27,077 bases of DNA. Source: Stigonema sp964246695 (GTDB lineage: Bacteria > Cyanobacteriota > Cyanobacteriia > Cyanobacteriales > Nostocaceae). The DNA lies in the NCBI GenBank assembly GCA_964246695.1, contig CAXTSI010000056.1:1-27077 (forward strand). The letters run 5' to 3'. The notes below the pieces were generated by a model. The model was given only the letters and a program-made list of their open reading frames with translations. It was not told the DNA's origin and ran no database searches. The translations under genes were made by a program, and so were the position numbers. This document shows, piece after piece, positions 1 through 7,732 of this stretch. Position 1 is the first letter of the stretch; every line of letters starts with the position of its first letter.

Positions 1-50
1 CCCCTAATCCCCACTCCGTGGGGGCCCCGAGTTCCCCACTCCCCACTCCC
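1..50. repeat. C-rich short repeat at the window edge
   Basis: This stretch shares a 22-base block (17-38) exactly with 2835-2856 upstream of blaI. The block contains a G5/C4 palindrome (20-28) followed by GAGTTCCCCA. It runs into tandem CCCCACT units at 34-47. The complement of that unit, AGTGGGG, is repeated three times at the other end of the window (27054-27074). It looks like dispersed intergenic repeat DNA of the kind common in filamentous cyanobacteria. No coding role is apparent. Confidence 0.6.
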
Positions 51-71
51 TATTTACAAATTGCTTAGCGA

Positions 72-884
72 TCAGAATACCCGATGTTGCAAGCTGGGCA
101 TTTGACGGCGGACTTGTTCGAGTCGTGAAGGGTTGATTTCGGCGATCGCCACTCCAGGCTGCTCACCAGCATCCGCTAAAATCATCCCCCAAGGGTCGAT
201 AATCATGGCGTGTCCATGTGTTTGGCGACGGTCGTAGTTTAGCCCGGTTTGTGCTGGAGCAATGATATAGCAGGTGTTTTCAATAGCACGCGCTTGCAGT
301 AGCACTTGCCAGTGGTCTTTGCCAGTGAAAGCAGTGAAGGCAGCAGGTATAAAAATAACATCTGCCCCCTTGTCTGACAAATGTCGGTAAAGTTCGGGGA
401 ATCGGACATCGTAGCACACAGAAAGTCCTAGATTTCCAAGTTCTGGCGAGAAATAGACAGAGGGTAGTTGCTTACCAGCCATTACCGTACTAGATTCTCG
501 ATAAGTGTTGCCATCAGGGACGTTAACATCAAATAGGTGTACTTTGTGGTAGCAAGCAAGTTCTTCACCGTTGGGGTCGATGAGTAAGGCGGTGTTGTGG
601 ACTTTACCTGTACTGTTGACGGGAACTGGAAAGCCACCTCCTAAGATGGTAATTTGAAAACGCTGAGCCATTGTTTTGAGGAATTTTTCAGTTTCAGCGG
701 CGATCGCATCGGCTTGAGCAAGTTTCTCCTTTTCTTCTCCCATAAAGGAGAAGTTTTCTGGCAAACCGATCAATTCAGCACCCTGACGTACAGCAAGATC
801 GATAAATTCCTCTGCCTGTGCCAAATTCTTTTGGAGATCGGACACACTAGTCATTTGAACAGCTGCGGCTAGATAAGACTTCAT
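72..884 (-). CDS. Carbon-nitrogen hydrolase, Nit1/Nit2-type amidohydrolase
   Basis: This is a nitrilase-superfamily C-N hydrolase of about 270 residues, the usual length for the Nit branch. Members closest to this pattern remove the omega-amide of deaminated glutathione or related small amides in the cytosol. The catalytic triad is visible: Glu in GLPENFSF, Lys in YHKVHLFDV and Cys in LSVCYDVRFPE. An open frame reaches an ATG at 929, but I prefer the internal ATG at 884. Its product starts MKSYLAAAVQMTS, which matches the family's usual beginning with the first strand at residue 4-10. The extra 15 residues upstream look unrelated. The gene is transcribed away from marC and has no evident operon partner. 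The exact substrate cannot be read from sequence, so general amidase is the safe wording. Confidence 0.88.
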   Translation of the reverse strand: MKSYLAAAVQMTSVSDLQKNLAQAEEFIDLAVRQGAELIGLPENFSFMGEEKEKLAQADAIAAETEKFLKTMAQRFQITILGGGFPVPVNSTGKVHNTALLIDPNGEELACYHKVHLFDVNVPDGNTYRESSTVMAGKQLPSVYFSPELGNLGLSVCYDVRFPELYRHLSDKGADVIFIPAAFTAFTGKDHWQVLLQARAIENTCYIIAPAQTGLNYDRRQTHGHAMIIDPWGMILADAGEQPGVAIAEINPSRLEQVRRQMPSLQHRVF

Positions 885-1062
885 AAATTCAAAGCGCGAA
901 CAGTGGAGTTGTGTGGAGTAGATTATCAAGATCTATCTTGACTTGAAAGAAGACCGCTACGCTCATCACATCGGTTTCCTCACTTGAATCTTGCTAAGGG
1001 TTCTAGAAAACAGGGCTGTATTCAGGTTAGCTTGTTAAAAAACCCGATCAACCCTGTCATCT

Positions 1063-1659
1063 GTGGATATTTCTATCTCTGTTTTAGTCAAAACTTTTGT
1101 CGCTGTGTTCGTCCTTGCGGATGCTGTGGGTAATATACCGATACTTTTAGTTCTAACGAAAGGTATGGAACCAGAGAAAAGAAACAAAGTTATAGATAAA
1201 GCTATTTTGGTAGCAATAGGAGTGCTTTTGCTCTTTGCCCTTGGTGGTCAATTTATTTTAAATTACTTAGACGTCAGCTTCGGGTCTTTACGAGTAGCTG
1301 GGGGACTGCTACTATTACTGATTGCTTTAAAAATGGTCCAAGGAGAATCAGATACACCAATCATCGATCAAGAGCGCGATGTGGCAATTACTCCACTAGC
1401 TTTGCCGCTGCTAGCCGGACCTGGTACATTGACAAGTGTGATGCTGTTAATTTCAGAAGCTGCCAATCCTAATTTTAGCGTAGTGCTGGGTATTTTGGCG
1501 GCAATGTTTGTCAGTTGGTTGATTTTACGTTTGGCAAACAGCATTGACAAGTTTATCGGCGCAGAAGGTGAAGTGATTATTACTCAGCTTTTGGGTTTTC
1601 TGTTGGCGGCGCTGGCGGTGGAGATTGGCAGTGCGGGGATTAAAGAATTGTTTTTTTAG
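1063..1659 (+). CDS. MarC family inner-membrane protein
   Basis: This 198-residue protein is almost entirely hydrophobic, with about six predicted membrane segments. It carries the MarC (UPF0056) hallmarks: an early ADAVGNIPI segment, matching the family's DPIGN-like motif, and a mid-protein LPLLAGPGTLTSVM segment. MarC proteins are integral membrane proteins of uncertain transport function; early links to multiple antibiotic resistance were not upheld. The start is a GTG at 1063, with no clear Shine-Dalgarno. Length and N-terminal alignment with the family both support it. The gene is convergent with comB, separated by a stem-loop at 1680-1735. An inverted repeat (ACAGGG ... CCCTGT, about 1012-1057) lies just upstream of the start and could affect expression; that is inference. 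Confidence 0.9.
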   Translation: MDISISVLVKTFVAVFVLADAVGNIPILLVLTKGMEPEKRNKVIDKAILVAIGVLLLFALGGQFILNYLDVSFGSLRVAGGLLLLLIALKMVQGESDTPIIDQERDVAITPLALPLLAGPGTLTSVMLLISEAANPNFSVVLGILAAMFVSWLILRLANSIDKFIGAEGEVIITQLLGFLLAALAVEIGSAGIKELFF

Positions 1660-1679
1660 GCCGATCGCGCTTACCACGC

Positions 1680-1735
1680 GCTCTCCATGTCGCCCTAAAA
1701 CGACCCGTGGATCAATTTAGGCACGTATGGAGAGC
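1680..1735. terminator. Nested stem-loop between convergent genes
   Basis: GCTCTCCAT (1680-1688) pairs with ATGGAGAGC (1727-1735). Inside it GCCCTAAA pairs imperfectly with TTTAGGC. It lies in the gap between convergent marC and the comB-like gene, so a two-way terminator is the simplest reading. There is no long T run on either side, so a Rho-independent mechanism is not certain. Confidence 0.4.
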
Positions 1736-1751
1736 ATGGACTTCTCCACTT

Positions 1752-2495
1752 TTACCCCTGAGTATGCTTCTTCAAAACTCCTGGTTCTTGCTGCATGGGC
1801 AAGACATCTAAAATATCGGTTTGAGAACAATATTTTAGGTCTTCAAGACAATCTAGCCGCAACAAGCGTTTACCGTGACTGGCTTTGTGGAGAAGTCCCA
1901 ATAAGTTATCTTGCCACTGAGAGTAAAGGGCGATCGCGTTAATCACTTCATCGTTACCCGCTAGTTCGTCAAGAGACAAATTGGTTTGCTGCACAACACT
2001 ATGGGCGATCGCACCTGCACAAGCTGTGTCTTCTAAGGAAAAACTGCCTTCCCAACCTGAACCTACGATCCACACTGTTTCTGGTTGCTGTTCTTTGAGA
2101 TATTGCACCACTGCAGCACGGTTGATCAAAGCCGCAGCAAGCACAGTTTTTGCATCCTGCACTCGTTGTAAAGCACGTGTACCATTGGTAGTACTTATAA
2201 ACAAGCGCTTTCCTTGCACGCGCTCTGGTGTACAGTCGAGAGGAGAGTTACCCAGATCGTAGCCAGGCACTTTCGCGCCGCCACGTTCTCCAGCGCGTAA
2301 CCGTTTTTCCGCAGGCCAAGATTCGCTCTTGTGCATGAGTTGATCTAAATCGCTGAAGACTTGAACTGCTTCGCCTCCAGATGCCAACACTGTCGCCATT
2401 GTAGTGGTAGCTCGCAGTACATCGACTGCGATCGCGCATTCTGGCACTTTATCCGTTGGCGTCAATTCCGGAGTGTGGTAAACGAATAGCTTCAT
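1752..2495 (-). CDS. comB: 2-phosphosulfolactate phosphatase family protein (ComB-like)
   Basis: This is a 247-residue protein of the ComB family. In methanogens ComB hydrolyses 2-phosphosulfolactate to sulfolactate during coenzyme M synthesis. Cyanobacteria carry the family without making coenzyme M, so the physiological substrate here is unknown. Visible family features are the early CAIAVDVLRATTTMATVLASG segment, which holds the conserved Asp and the RATTT phosphate-binding motif, then RGGAKVPGYDLGNSP, and FISTTNGTRAL in the middle. Length matches the family. The start is the ATG at 2495. The gene is convergent with marC and divergent from the blaI gene, so it is probably a single transcription unit. 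Confidence 0.88.
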   Translation of the reverse strand: MKLFVYHTPELTPTDKVPECAIAVDVLRATTTMATVLASGGEAVQVFSDLDQLMHKSESWPAEKRLRAGERGGAKVPGYDLGNSPLDCTPERVQGKRLFISTTNGTRALQRVQDAKTVLAAALINRAAVVQYLKEQQPETVWIVGSGWEGSFSLEDTACAGAIAHSVVQQTNLSLDELAGNDEVINAIALYSQWQDNLLGLLHKASHGKRLLRLDCLEDLKYCSQTDILDVLPMQQEPGVLKKHTQG

Positions 2496-2602
2496 GCGCT
2501 AAATACACCTAATTTGATACCGAAATTACATTGTACCCAGATAATGTCACAAACCATAGTGACAGTTCATGCTTGAGCATTTTTACAGATGTCCGGACGG
2601 GC

Positions 2603-2688
2603 GGGCTGTTTTTTAGCAATTTCTGCTATTTTCAGCATAAGATCCGATCAAATACAAGCTGAACATGTAATCTGAAAAAGAACAGCCC
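2603..2688. other. Possible hairpin in the comB-blaI intergenic gap
   Basis: GGGCTGTT (2603-2610) followed by a T run can pair with an A-run plus AACAGCCC (2681-2688). A second inner pair, TTCAGC (2631-2636) with GCTGAA (2658-2663), nests inside. The gap 2496-2870 has no gene. This half may be part of either divergent leader or an unrecognised small RNA. The loops are long, so confidence is low. Confidence 0.25.
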
Positions 2689-2773
2689 CCAAGAAGCTGT
2701 GTTTGACTAAGGGCATCGGCAAAAAGCATAGTTCCATTACCGATTACCGATTACCCATTCCCCATTCCCCATG

Positions 2774-2856
2774 CCCCTAATCCCACGCCAGTCGCTACAA
2801 CGGGGGGAACCCCCGCAACGCGCTGGCTCCACTTCGTGGGGGCCCCGAGTTCCCCA
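2774..2856. repeat. GC-rich palindromic repeat immediately upstream of blaI
   Basis: The left part, from about 2786 to 2828 (CGCCAGTCGCT ... GCGCTGGCT), forms an inverted repeat around a GGGGGGAACCCCC core. It closely matches the 56-bp insert in the IS630 transposase gene at 12552-12607. The right part (2835-2856) repeats 17-38 exactly. The block ends 14 bases before the blaI start codon, so it occupies the space where a ribosome binding site or operator would be expected. Confidence 0.7.
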
Positions 2857-2870
2857 TTCCCCAAATCGAT

Positions 2871-3290
2871 ATGGCACCTTTACCCGACTACCGTCCCAAA
2901 CAACTGTCTGTTGGTCCTTTGGAAGCAGAAATTTTGAAGATCATTTGGGAACTGGGTTCAGCTACAGTTAAGGATGTACACGATCGCATTCTTACCGATC
3001 CCAACCGGGAATTAGCTTATACTTCTGTAACCACCGTCCTGCGTCGCCTCACCGAAAAAGGTTGGCTTCACTGCGATAAAAAAGAGCGGGCATTTTATTG
3101 GCGACCACTGGTGACAAAGCAGCAGGCAGAGGTGATCGAGGCACACGAACAGTTACAGCGATTTCTGGCGGTGGGCAACCCCGATGTAGTTGCAGCTTTT
3201 GCAGATAGTCTAGATGAAGCTGCAAGTGAGCAAATACAAGCGATCGCCAAACGCATTCAAGCCGCACGGCAAGCGAGGGAGGAACTTTAA
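2871..3290 (+). CDS. BlaI/MecI/CopY-family transcriptional repressor
   Basis: This is a 139-residue winged-helix regulator of the penicillinase-repressor family. The N-terminal domain (about residues 10-80) shows the typical LGPLEAEIL-like first helix (here VGPLEAEILKIIWELG). The recognition region (YTSVTTVLRRLTEKGWL) and wing (RAFYWRPLV) follow. The C-terminal third is helical and would dimerise. In BlaI/MecI systems a partner M56 peptidase inactivates the repressor; here the next gene is exactly such a peptidase and overlaps by one base (TAATG), so the two form an operon. Cyanobacterial copies usually have no beta-lactamase nearby and none is seen here, so the regulated genes are unknown. 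No Shine-Dalgarno is evident because repeat DNA abuts the start. Confidence 0.9.
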   Translation: MAPLPDYRPKQLSVGPLEAEILKIIWELGSATVKDVHDRILTDPNRELAYTSVTTVLRRLTEKGWLHCDKKERAFYWRPLVTKQQAEVIEAHEQLQRFLAVGNPDVVAAFADSLDEAASEQIQAIAKRIQAARQAREEL

Positions 3291-4132
3291 TGCATGTGAT
3301 CATGATTTTAGCTGCTTTGGCAGGTGCTTACTGGACACGAAGATGCACATGGACTGATATCCATTGGAATTGGAGTGTGCGGTGGCGGCTCGTGCTATTT
3401 TTATTTCTCTTTCCTCCCTTGCTAATTTTGATGACAGCGGTGTCCCTCTTGTGCATGGGACCTCAAGGTAAAATGGGCGGGTTACAGACAGGCTGTTTCG
3501 GTTATGTCATCGCATTCAGCTGTCTTGCTTTTTTTAGCATTATGTGCATTAAACTGACTTGGGAAGGATGGCAGTCTGTGAAATCCGCCCGTAACTGTCC
3601 CCTAGTTCATCTTGCAGGTAGACAAGTCCGACTCCTGAACACAGGAGCGCTGTTTGCAGGTCAAATCGGTTTTTGGCAACCTGAACTTGTCCTCAGCCAG
3701 GGATTGCTACAAACTCTCTCACCAGATCATTTAGAAACTGTCTTAGCTCATGAGCAGGGGCATTACCATTACCGGGATACATTCTGGTTTTTCTGGTTGG
3801 GATGGATGCGTTCCTGCACCGCCTGGTTGCCAAACACAGACGCCTTATGGCAAGAACTGTTAGTCTTACGCGAACTACGTGCCGACGCACACGCTGCATT
3901 ACAGGTAGACCCCTTGCTGCTAGCGGAATCACTTCTGCTAGTCGTAAATACTCCGCCTGTATCCTCAGAAATTTGCTGTGCGGCATTAGGTTCACCTAGC
4001 ATAGACCGCTTAAACCAGAGAATAGATGCTCTGCTAGCACAACCAGAACCAATCCCAGAAGCTCAATTACAGTCTTGGAATTACTTTCTCTTAGCCTTCT
4101 TGCCCTTACTGACAGTGATATTCCACACGTAA
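3290..4132 (+). CDS. M56 family (BlaR1-like) membrane metallopeptidase
   Basis: This 280-residue integral membrane zinc peptidase has N-terminal membrane segments (about residues 1-20, 33-55 and 70-90), a cytosolic catalytic domain with HEQGH (about residues 154-158, the HExxH zinc motif) and a C-terminal membrane segment. A conserved ELRADAHA follows, where the third zinc ligand is expected. It lacks the extracellular penicillin-sensing domain of true BlaR1, so it senses some other signal or none. Translation is coupled to the upstream blaI gene by the TAATG overlap, which supports a repressor-protease signalling pair in which the peptidase triggers loss of BlaI. The signal and the target genes are not visible. 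Confidence 0.87.
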   Translation: MHVIMILAALAGAYWTRRCTWTDIHWNWSVRWRLVLFLFLFPPLLILMTAVSLLCMGPQGKMGGLQTGCFGYVIAFSCLAFFSIMCIKLTWEGWQSVKSARNCPLVHLAGRQVRLLNTGALFAGQIGFWQPELVLSQGLLQTLSPDHLETVLAHEQGHYHYRDTFWFFWLGWMRSCTAWLPNTDALWQELLVLRELRADAHAALQVDPLLLAESLLLVVNTPPVSSEICCAALGSPSIDRLNQRIDALLAQPEPIPEAQLQSWNYFLLAFLPLLTVIFHT

Positions 4133-4138
4133 TAAGTG

Positions 4139-4200
4139 AGGAGTTAAGAGTGAGGAGTGAGGAATAATTCATAACTCCTCACTCCTCACTCTTAACTCCT
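4139..4200. terminator. Perfect 25-bp hairpin downstream of the M56 gene
   Basis: The arm at 4139-4163 is perfectly complementary to 4176-4200, with a 12-base loop. The arms consist of repeated GAGGAGT/AGAGTGAG units. It starts seven bases after the M56 stop codon and lies between convergent genes, so it would block or process transcripts from both sides. Similar GAGTTAAGAGTGAGGAGT-type palindromes are typical of cyanobacterial intergenic repeats, so it may be a repeat unit reused as a terminator. Confidence 0.6.
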
Positions 4201-4264
4201 TAGGGACGGGACGATTTTTTAAGTTATAGATAACACTAATACTGCCGTCAGCCCACGACTCAAA

Positions 4265-4723
4265 TTACTTGTAACCATCGACGTAGCCTTTAGTATACAC
4301 TTGTGATAAATTTGGCTGGTTCTTAATATCAAGTTGAAAAACCCCTAGTGTCGGATCGTACATTTTAGCATTCCTGGAATCTGCCTTACCTTGCTGATGA
4401 CCTAAGTTGTAATATTTTTTCTCTTGTGCTGAAGAAGCACTGTTTTCACTGTCAAGGGTAACAGAGTATCGTGGAATCCAGCCTTCGCCACCTCTTTGCC
4501 CAACGATCAGAAACCAGCTATTATTACCTCTACTATGCTGACCAGTAACCTTCACCTTATCTCCTTTATGGAGGGAACGAACCACACTGTATTTCCTCCC
4601 TGGACCAGAATGAATATTGATGACTTTCCTGTTGATGGTTCCGGTTAGAGCCAATGCAGGTAGAGCTACAGCAAAAGAAGTAATGGCTGCAAGGATAGAC
4701 GAGAGTAAGTTTTTTACTTTCAT
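4265..4723 (-). CDS. Exported SH3-domain protein
   Basis: This is a 152-residue protein with a clear Sec signal peptide: lysines at positions 2 and 4, a hydrophobic stretch to about residue 23, and likely cleavage after ALA near residue 26. A bacterial SH3 (SH3b/SH3_3) domain follows at about residues 28-90, with the typical INIHSGPGRKYSVVRSLHKG segment and a WIPRYSV end. The tail (about residues 105-152, YYNLGHQQGKADSRNAK ... YTKGYVDGYK) has two similar G-Q/Y-G motifs and is of unknown role. SH3b domains commonly bind peptidoglycan or cell-surface ligands, so a periplasmic or envelope location is expected. The gene stands alone. Confidence 0.78.
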   Translation of the reverse strand: MKVKNLLSSILAAITSFAVALPALALTGTINRKVINIHSGPGRKYSVVRSLHKGDKVKVTGQHSRGNNSWFLIVGQRGGEGWIPRYSVTLDSENSASSAQEKKYYNLGHQQGKADSRNAKMYDPTLGVFQLDIKNQPNLSQVYTKGYVDGYK

Positions 4724-4959
4724 AGTTTTCTACTCTTCATAATTTGACTCTGTTTGATTCAACTAATTTTAAAACAAGCAATATATGTTTGACTCAAGAC
4801 TTTTACTTTGAATATTTCGTCTCTTGCTCAGTGACCGAATAATTCGTAATTCGTAATTAAGGGACAGAGCAACTAGACTGCGGCGCTTTGCTTGCAGCAC
4901 TTCGCATTTTAATTATGAACTAGTAAAAAATGCAGAGCATCCTTATTAATTGGTAAGGC

Positions 4960-5072
4960 ATTTATGCGTCAATACAGTTCAGATAAGCATCAATCCAGAA
5001 ACCCGGTTTCTCAAAGAAACCGGGTTTCTCCGCCCCACGCTACCCTTAACTGAACCGTATTGATTTATGCGT
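4960..5072. mobile_element. MITE-like element with terminal inverted repeats and target duplication
   Basis: The ends CAATACAGTTCAG (4970-4982) and CTGAACCGTATTG (5050-5062) are inverted repeats with one mismatch in 13. Immediately outside them lies the direct repeat ATTTATGCGT (4960-4969 and 5063-5072), which reads as an 8-10 bp target-site duplication. The centre (4998-5030) is a perfect hairpin with 15-base arms AGAAACCCGGTTTCT and a CAA loop. At about 93 bp it has no coding capacity, so it would need a transposase supplied in trans. Confidence 0.72.
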
Positions 5073-5170
5073 GAGGTAATAATTACAAATTAATGTGACA
5101 TTTTATTCACGCTATCTATCTCTCGAACGCATATAGCAATCCTATTTGATTGGTGAAAATTTAAAGTGCA

Positions 5171-5185
5171 AGAAACCCGGTTTCT
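5171..5185. repeat. Solo copy of the AGAAACCCGGTTTCT palindrome
   Basis: This 15-base near-perfect palindrome is identical to the hairpin arm inside the 4960-5072 element and to most of the arms at 24733-24800. Here it stands alone in the non-coding gap 5073-5556, flanked loosely by GTGCAA/TTGCAC (about 5167 and 5227). Apart from this repeat and one HIP1 site, I see no gene in that gap. Confidence 0.6.
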
Positions 5186-5556
5186 CGGCTTTCACGCTCT
5201 TATTTGGGATCGCTATAGCAACGATTTTGCACGTAAAGAAGAAAATTATCATCAGGGCGATCGCACCCCACCCCCCCAACCATGCCCTAGATCTGAGTAC
5301 GCCCCAGTTGTTTTGGCACAAGTGTGCGATTTGTATTCCTCCAAGTCGATTCAGACGAATTCAACTTAACTAGATCCTGAACTTTCCTTAACTTATCCTT
5401 ATCGACGCAGTTCTTGTTAAGCCATAAAGTGAAGGAGTCCTGAAAAACAGACGCACATCGACATCAGACCAACAGGGCAAACCATTTACTCTCAAACAGG
5501 ATTTGCCCCGGAATGTAAAATCTAAGTTAAGTTATTTATTGTTACCGATGGAGGTT

Positions 5557-6300
5557 ATGGTGATCAAGTTTTCGCTACTCAAATCTTTGTTTGTCTTCGG
5601 AGTCACCGTTTGCTTGGTGCTGGTGTCCTCCCTTGCATTGGGAGGCGTTCCGGGTCAGCCTTGGACAACTTGGACAGTGGGAGAGTTATCCCAACAAACC
5701 CTTCACTTGTCGCCAAACCATCTAAACAAAAGGACTGACTTTGTCCACGTTTTTTCCACAAAGCAACTAAGCGTCTCGTCGCCCCCTCCGCTGAGAGCAA
5801 TCGTCAAGCTGGCGCAGGCAAACATTACTGGCACTCTAATTCTGACGCAGCGAGGCAATGAATTGGTAAGGATTTCGGGCAAGATTCAAGGCGATCCGGC
5901 AAAGCTGACTCCCGGTTTGCACGGACTCCATATTCATGCTGTGGGCGTGTGCGAACCAGATGCCCAACCTCCTTTTAGCAGCAGTGGTGGGCACTTTGAT
6001 CCCGGTCCTTTTGGTTCAGAACTTCCTGTAGAAGCTAACCATCCGTACCATCTGGGTGACTTGCCAAACCTAGTGGTGGATGATTCGGGACGCGCAACGT
6101 ACAATGCACTGACCAGTCGAGTTACCCTCAGTGAAGGTCCCCTCACCGTGTTTGACGACAATGGTAGTGCAATTATCATTCATCAGTTAACAGATCAACA
6201 AAAAGCTGGCGGAACCGCAGCGGAAGCGGGCGGGGGACGGTTAGCCTGTGGGGTCATAACTCGTGACGATCAATCTCAGCAATCAGACGCTCAAACATGA
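5557..6300 (+). CDS. sodC: Secreted Cu/Zn superoxide dismutase family protein
   Basis: The protein has an N-terminal signal peptide or anchor (KFSLLKSLFVFG ... SSLALGG), a linker, and a Cu/Zn-SOD domain over roughly the last 150 residues. Metal ligands are recognisable: HIH in GLHGLHIHAVGVCE, His in GGHFDP, His and Asp in HLGDLPNL, and the last copper His in AIIIHQL. The disulfide cysteines are in GVCEPD and RLACGV. It would convert superoxide to peroxide and oxygen outside the cytosol. The reading frame is open back to a TTG at 5503. I prefer the ATG at 5557 (or GTG at 5560), because GGAGG at 5550-5554 lies directly upstream and the signal peptide starts there. A weak leader hairpin pairs GGGCAAA (5475-5481) with TTTGCCC (5502-5508). 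The stop codon overlaps the next start (ATGA), coupling it to the precorrin reductase gene. Confidence 0.85.
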   Translation: MVIKFSLLKSLFVFGVTVCLVLVSSLALGGVPGQPWTTWTVGELSQQTLHLSPNHLNKRTDFVHVFSTKQLSVSSPPPLRAIVKLAQANITGTLILTQRGNELVRISGKIQGDPAKLTPGLHGLHIHAVGVCEPDAQPPFSSSGGHFDPGPFGSELPVEANHPYHLGDLPNLVVDDSGRATYNALTSRVTLSEGPLTVFDDNGSAIIIHQLTDQQKAGGTAAEAGGGRLACGVITRDDQSQQSDAQT

Positions 6301-7043
6301 TCCGGGTTCTGATTCTGGGTGGGACAGGGGATGCAGCAGAACTGGCGGCGAAAGCCTCAACTATCAAAGGCATTGAGGTGATTACGTCTCTGGCTGGGCG
6401 CACCCGTCAACCGTCTGTGCCGACAGGTCATGTTCGCATTGGAGGGTTCGGTGGTGAAGCTGGACTGGCTGACTATCTGCGCGAAATGCAGATCGACTTT
6501 TTGATTGACGCAACCCATCCCTTTGCTACTCAGATTTCCTGCAATGCAGCAGTAGCAGCAGTTGGACTGCAACGTTTGATGCTGGTTCGTCCAGCTTGGC
6601 AAAAGGTGAAGGGCGATCGCTGGCTGGAAGTGGATAGTGTTGAAGCAGCAGCAGCAGCTCTACCCAACCAGGCAAAGCGGGTATTCTTGACAGTAGGTAG
6701 GCAGCAACTTGCTGCCTTTGCCGGTCTGGATGATATCTGGTTCCTCATGCGGCTCATCGATCCTCCTGCACCTGATGCTTTGATACCCAAGGGGATGCTA
6801 TTGTGCGATCGCGGACCCTTTGCCTTAGAACATGAGAGAGAAATCCTCCTGCACCACGAAATTGATACCATAGTGAGTAAAAATAGCGGCGGGGAAGCTA
6901 CCTATGCCAAGATTATTGCAGCGCGTGAGATGGGCGTAAAGATTGTGATGGTAAACCGTCCAGCTACGCCACCAGGAGAACAAGTTCCTGATGTAGATGG
7001 TGCATTGGCGTGGTTGATTGATAAGCTACAAGGAAAGGAATAG
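6297..7043 (+). CDS. cobK: Precorrin-6A reductase (CobK/CbiJ)
   Basis: This 248-residue NADPH-dependent reductase of corrin-ring synthesis reduces precorrin-6A (or the cobalt form) to 6B. Family features are the N-terminal VLILGGTGDAAELA, LAGRT, GGFGG near residue 50, FLIDATHPFATQIS, the central RVFLTVGRQQLAAF, and near the C-terminus IVSKNSGGEATYAKI and VMVNRP. Length matches the family. It begins inside the last codon of sodC (ATGA overlap), so translation is probably coupled. A Uma2 endonuclease gene follows after five bases. The product of this reaction is the substrate of the CbiE/CbiT enzyme encoded on the other strand at 7733-8941. Confidence 0.93.
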   Translation: MIRVLILGGTGDAAELAAKASTIKGIEVITSLAGRTRQPSVPTGHVRIGGFGGEAGLADYLREMQIDFLIDATHPFATQISCNAAVAAVGLQRLMLVRPAWQKVKGDRWLEVDSVEAAAAALPNQAKRVFLTVGRQQLAAFAGLDDIWFLMRLIDPPAPDALIPKGMLLCDRGPFALEHEREILLHHEIDTIVSKNSGGEATYAKIIAAREMGVKIVMVNRPATPPGEQVPDVDGALAWLIDKLQGKE

Positions 7044-7048
7044 ATATC

Positions 7049-7681
7049 ATGACTCAAGCCTTACCTAAAACAAAACTAGTAACCTTTGAAGAATTCGTAG
7101 CTTGGTATCCGGAAAATTCAAACCGTCGTTATGAGTTGCATGATGGAGTAATTGTAGAGATGGCTTTGCCAAAAGGTAAACACGAAAGAGTTGTAGGGTT
7201 TTTAGCAGCACAAATAACTTCTGAATTCCTGCGGCTAAAGTTTCCTTACTTCATACCTAAAACTGCGATCGTCAAACCATCTCTTCATGAATCAGGATAT
7301 TCTCCAGATGTATTGGTATTAAACAACGACAATCTTGTAAATGAACCTGTATGGGAAGATGAATCATTCATCCAAAAGGCTGCATCAATAGCTTTGGTGA
7401 TTGAAGTAGTTAGTACCAATTGGCGTGATGATTATCTCAAAAAGTACGCTGATTATGAAGAGATGGGAATAAATGAGTACTGGATTGTTGATTATGCTGC
7501 TTTAGGCGGTAGAGAATTTATTGGCAATCCAAAGCAACCTACTATCTTGGTTTGCATATTGGATGACGGTGAGTATCGGGTTACTAAGTTTCGTGGTGAT
7601 GACCGTATTGTCTCTCACGCATTCCCAGAGTTAAACCTGACCGCTCAACAGATTTTCAATCCAGGTATTTTTCCAGTCTAG
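7049..7681 (+). CDS. Uma2 family endonuclease, full-length
   Basis: This 210-residue protein belongs to the Uma2 (DUF820) PD-(D/E)xK nuclease-like family, which is greatly expanded in cyanobacteria. Motifs are the N-terminal TFEEFVAW ... YELHDGVIVEM, the acidic GYSPDVLVL, and ALVIEVVSTNWRDDYLKKYADYEEMGINEYWIVD with the catalytic-core Glu. It ends with FPELNLTAQQIF, the usual tail. An RBS-like GGAAAGGAA precedes the ATG. It follows cobK by five bases, so it is probably co-transcribed although functionally unrelated. It is a close paralogue of the truncated gene at 21896: both contain YAALGGREFIG and KQPTILVC. Biological role and DNA target are unknown. Confidence 0.88.
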   Translation: MTQALPKTKLVTFEEFVAWYPENSNRRYELHDGVIVEMALPKGKHERVVGFLAAQITSEFLRLKFPYFIPKTAIVKPSLHESGYSPDVLVLNNDNLVNEPVWEDESFIQKAASIALVIEVVSTNWRDDYLKKYADYEEMGINEYWIVDYAALGGREFIGNPKQPTILVCILDDGEYRVTKFRGDDRIVSHAFPELNLTAQQIFNPGIFPV

Positions 7682-7732
7682 AAGGTAATAATTGTCCAAT
7701 AGATTCTCCAGAAATTAGGGGCGCAAGGTCGC

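Noticed and set aside
2871..4132. Beta-lactam resistance operon
   Set aside because: BlaI and an M56 peptidase are present, but there is no beta-lactamase or penicillin-sensing domain.
5146..5373. Two overlapping plus-strand frames upstream of sodC
   Set aside because: They contain the AGAAACCCGGTTTCT palindrome and a HIP1 site and have no family-like content; I treat the stretch as intergenic.
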